Assembly: GCA_007125845.1 (NCBI GenBank)
Contig: SLCK01000066.1
Coordinates: 1-33,721 of the forward strand
Direction of reading: 5' to 3'
DNA length: 33,721 bases
Source: Gemmatimonadota bacterium
Lineage (GTDB): Bacteria; Gemmatimonadota; Gemmatimonadetes; Longimicrobiales; Gaopeijiaceae
Shown here: one piece after another, positions 32,885 through 33,721 of the stretch
Layout of the letters: the number at the start of each line of letters is the position of its first letter
Numbering within the stretch: position 1 is the first letter of the stretch
Made by a program: the position numbers and the translations under genes
The notes under the pieces: generated by a model
Seen by the model: only the letters and a program-made list of their open reading frames with translations
Told to the model about the DNA's origin: nothing
Database searches by the model: none

Positions 32885-33721
32885 TCATGGGTTGCACAGG
32901 AACCAGGCCGTGGACCAGGCCGGCAGTTCGCCTCCTGCAAGCTCCTCTTCGATGCCCTGGGGCGTCTGGTGCAAGCACTGTCCTCTCGGCAGCCGGACAT
33001 TGTCGCCGGCCAGCTCCCCAATCTTCAAGACCTCGTCCGCCAGATTCGCCATGAGCGTGAGCGTCGAACGATCTCCGAGCCTCCATCCTACCTGGAGCCC
33101 GGCGTGACCCAGGCGACGCCACTCGGCCCTTCCCCCCTCGAGGCCTCGGAGCCTGGGCACCACTTCGCGGCGGCGTAGCTCCAGCAGTCGACGCGAAAGG
33201 GCGAGGTGGCTGCCATGGGGCTCGGAGGTCGCCCGGTCCCAATCCAGCACCGAGCGCAGGAACGTCTCCTCTTCATTGGGATCCGGAATGCGATACCGGG
33301 CCCCGTTGTCGCGGAACGCCTCGAAGCGGGCGAATTCGCGCCGCCGGCCTTCCCGCACGGACTCGGCCAATTCGTCCCTGAAGTCGCAGAAGAAGAGAAA
33401 GGGCTCGGGAGCAGCCCATTCCTCTCCCATGAAGATCAGAGGGGGGCTTGGAGCCAGGAGAAGAATCGACATGAGGGCCTCGGAGACCCTCAGCTCCACG
33501 AGCTCGGAAATTCGCTCTCCAAAGGCGCGGTTCCCAACCTGGTCATGGTTCTGAACGTAGGCGACGAACGCGGTTGCCGGCAGGTGGCCGCTCGACCCCG
33601 CACGGCCGTCTCCCCGAACCGTGAATCCTTCCGCGAGACAGCGGGCAAGATGGCCCACTGGATCCTCCCGGAATGCCCCGTAGTACCCGTCCACCTCCCC
33701 CGTCGCCACCACATGAAAGGC
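32885..33721 (-). CDS. treZ: Malto-oligosyltrehalose trehalohydrolase (partial, C-terminal part)
   Basis: GH13 enzyme that releases trehalose from maltooligosyl-trehalose in the TreY/TreZ pathway. About 278 C-terminal residues are visible, and the frame is open to the right edge (reading AFHVVATGEVDGYYGAFRED inward). AYVQNHDQVGNRAFGERIS holds the GH13 region IV with the conserved His-Asp, and MGEEWAAPEPFLFF is typical of TreZ. The end is a beta-sandwich-like domain (about 200-278). treY and glgX would be looked for beyond the window. It may be cotranscribed with the DinB-like gene. Confidence 0.92.
   Translation of the reverse strand, partial: AFHVVATGEVDGYYGAFREDPVGHLARCLAEGFTVRGDGRAGSSGHLPATAFVAYVQNHDQVGNRAFGERISELVELRVSEALMSILLLAPSPPLIFMGEEWAAPEPFLFFCDFRDELAESVREGRRREFARFEAFRDNGARYRIPDPNEEETFLRSVLDWDRATSEPHGSHLALSRRLLELRRREVVPRLRGLEGGRAEWRRLGHAGLQVGWRLGDRSTLTLMANLADEVLKIGELAGDNVRLPRGQCLHQTPQGIEEELAGGELPAWSTAWFLCNP

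Overview
The window reads as a high-GC chromosomal segment of a free-living, aerobic, diderm bacterium. TCA-cycle genes (sdhCA, mdh, icd, a 2-oxo acid dehydrogenase E2), a TonB-receptor-like outer-membrane protein and a Fur-type iron box support this. The gene order gapA-pgk-tpiA-secG, the run yicC-gmk-rpoZ-coaBC-udg-dnaB, and the Chlamydia/Bacteroidetes-type SdhA with a single cytochrome b subunit suggest Gemmatimonadota or a close relative. That assignment comes from remembered gene order and protein style, not from a database search. I see no tRNA, rRNA, CRISPR array, insertion sequence, integrase or phage gene, and no gene-free stretch longer than about 240 bases.

Layout. (1) 1-6966, minus strand: carA, the nucleoid protein gene hup, a three-gene ECF sigma / zinc anti-sigma / Spy-like periplasmic module joined by overlapping stops and starts, then mdh-sdhC-sdhA behind a good sigma-70-like promoter. 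(2) 7111-7731, plus strand: rnhA, divergent from carA and convergent with lipB. (3) 7787-27446, minus strand: about 20 kb of collinear housekeeping genes. Read in the direction of transcription they are icd, pepA, a TonB-plug outer-membrane protein, yicC, gmk, rpoZ, coaBC, udg, dnaB, ispD, a sua5/tsaC-type gene, an arginine/tyrosine phosphatase gene, aroE, comF, gapA, pgk, tpiA and secG. After a GC hairpin and a new promoter come the E2 gene and lipB. Many junctions are 4-base ATGA or GTGA overlaps, which indicates translational coupling. (4) 27667-31258, plus strand: a short-chain dehydrogenase, then a two-gene ferric-iron ABC importer (lipoprotein plus fused permease) behind a perfect 12-bp dyad that matches the Fur consensus. 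(5) 31292-33721: nitroreductase, dodecin, a DinB-like protein, and the 3' part of treZ running off the right end.

Functional links. E2 needs lipoate and lipB lies directly behind it. The glycolytic trio sits together with the Sec component secG. coaBC, gmk, rpoZ, udg and dnaB form a nucleotide/replication/cofactor block. The phosphatase next to the Sua5-type gene recalls ywlC-ywlE of Bacillus.

I did not find a clearly new multi-gene system. The observations most worth a second look are an RNase HI lacking one canonical metal-binding Glu, an outer-membrane receptor embedded in a housekeeping operon, the compact ECF/anti-sigma/Spy module, the iron importer without an adjacent ATPase, a CoaBC whose expected catalytic Cys position is Ala, and several precise inverted repeats placed on predicted promoters or between coupled genes.
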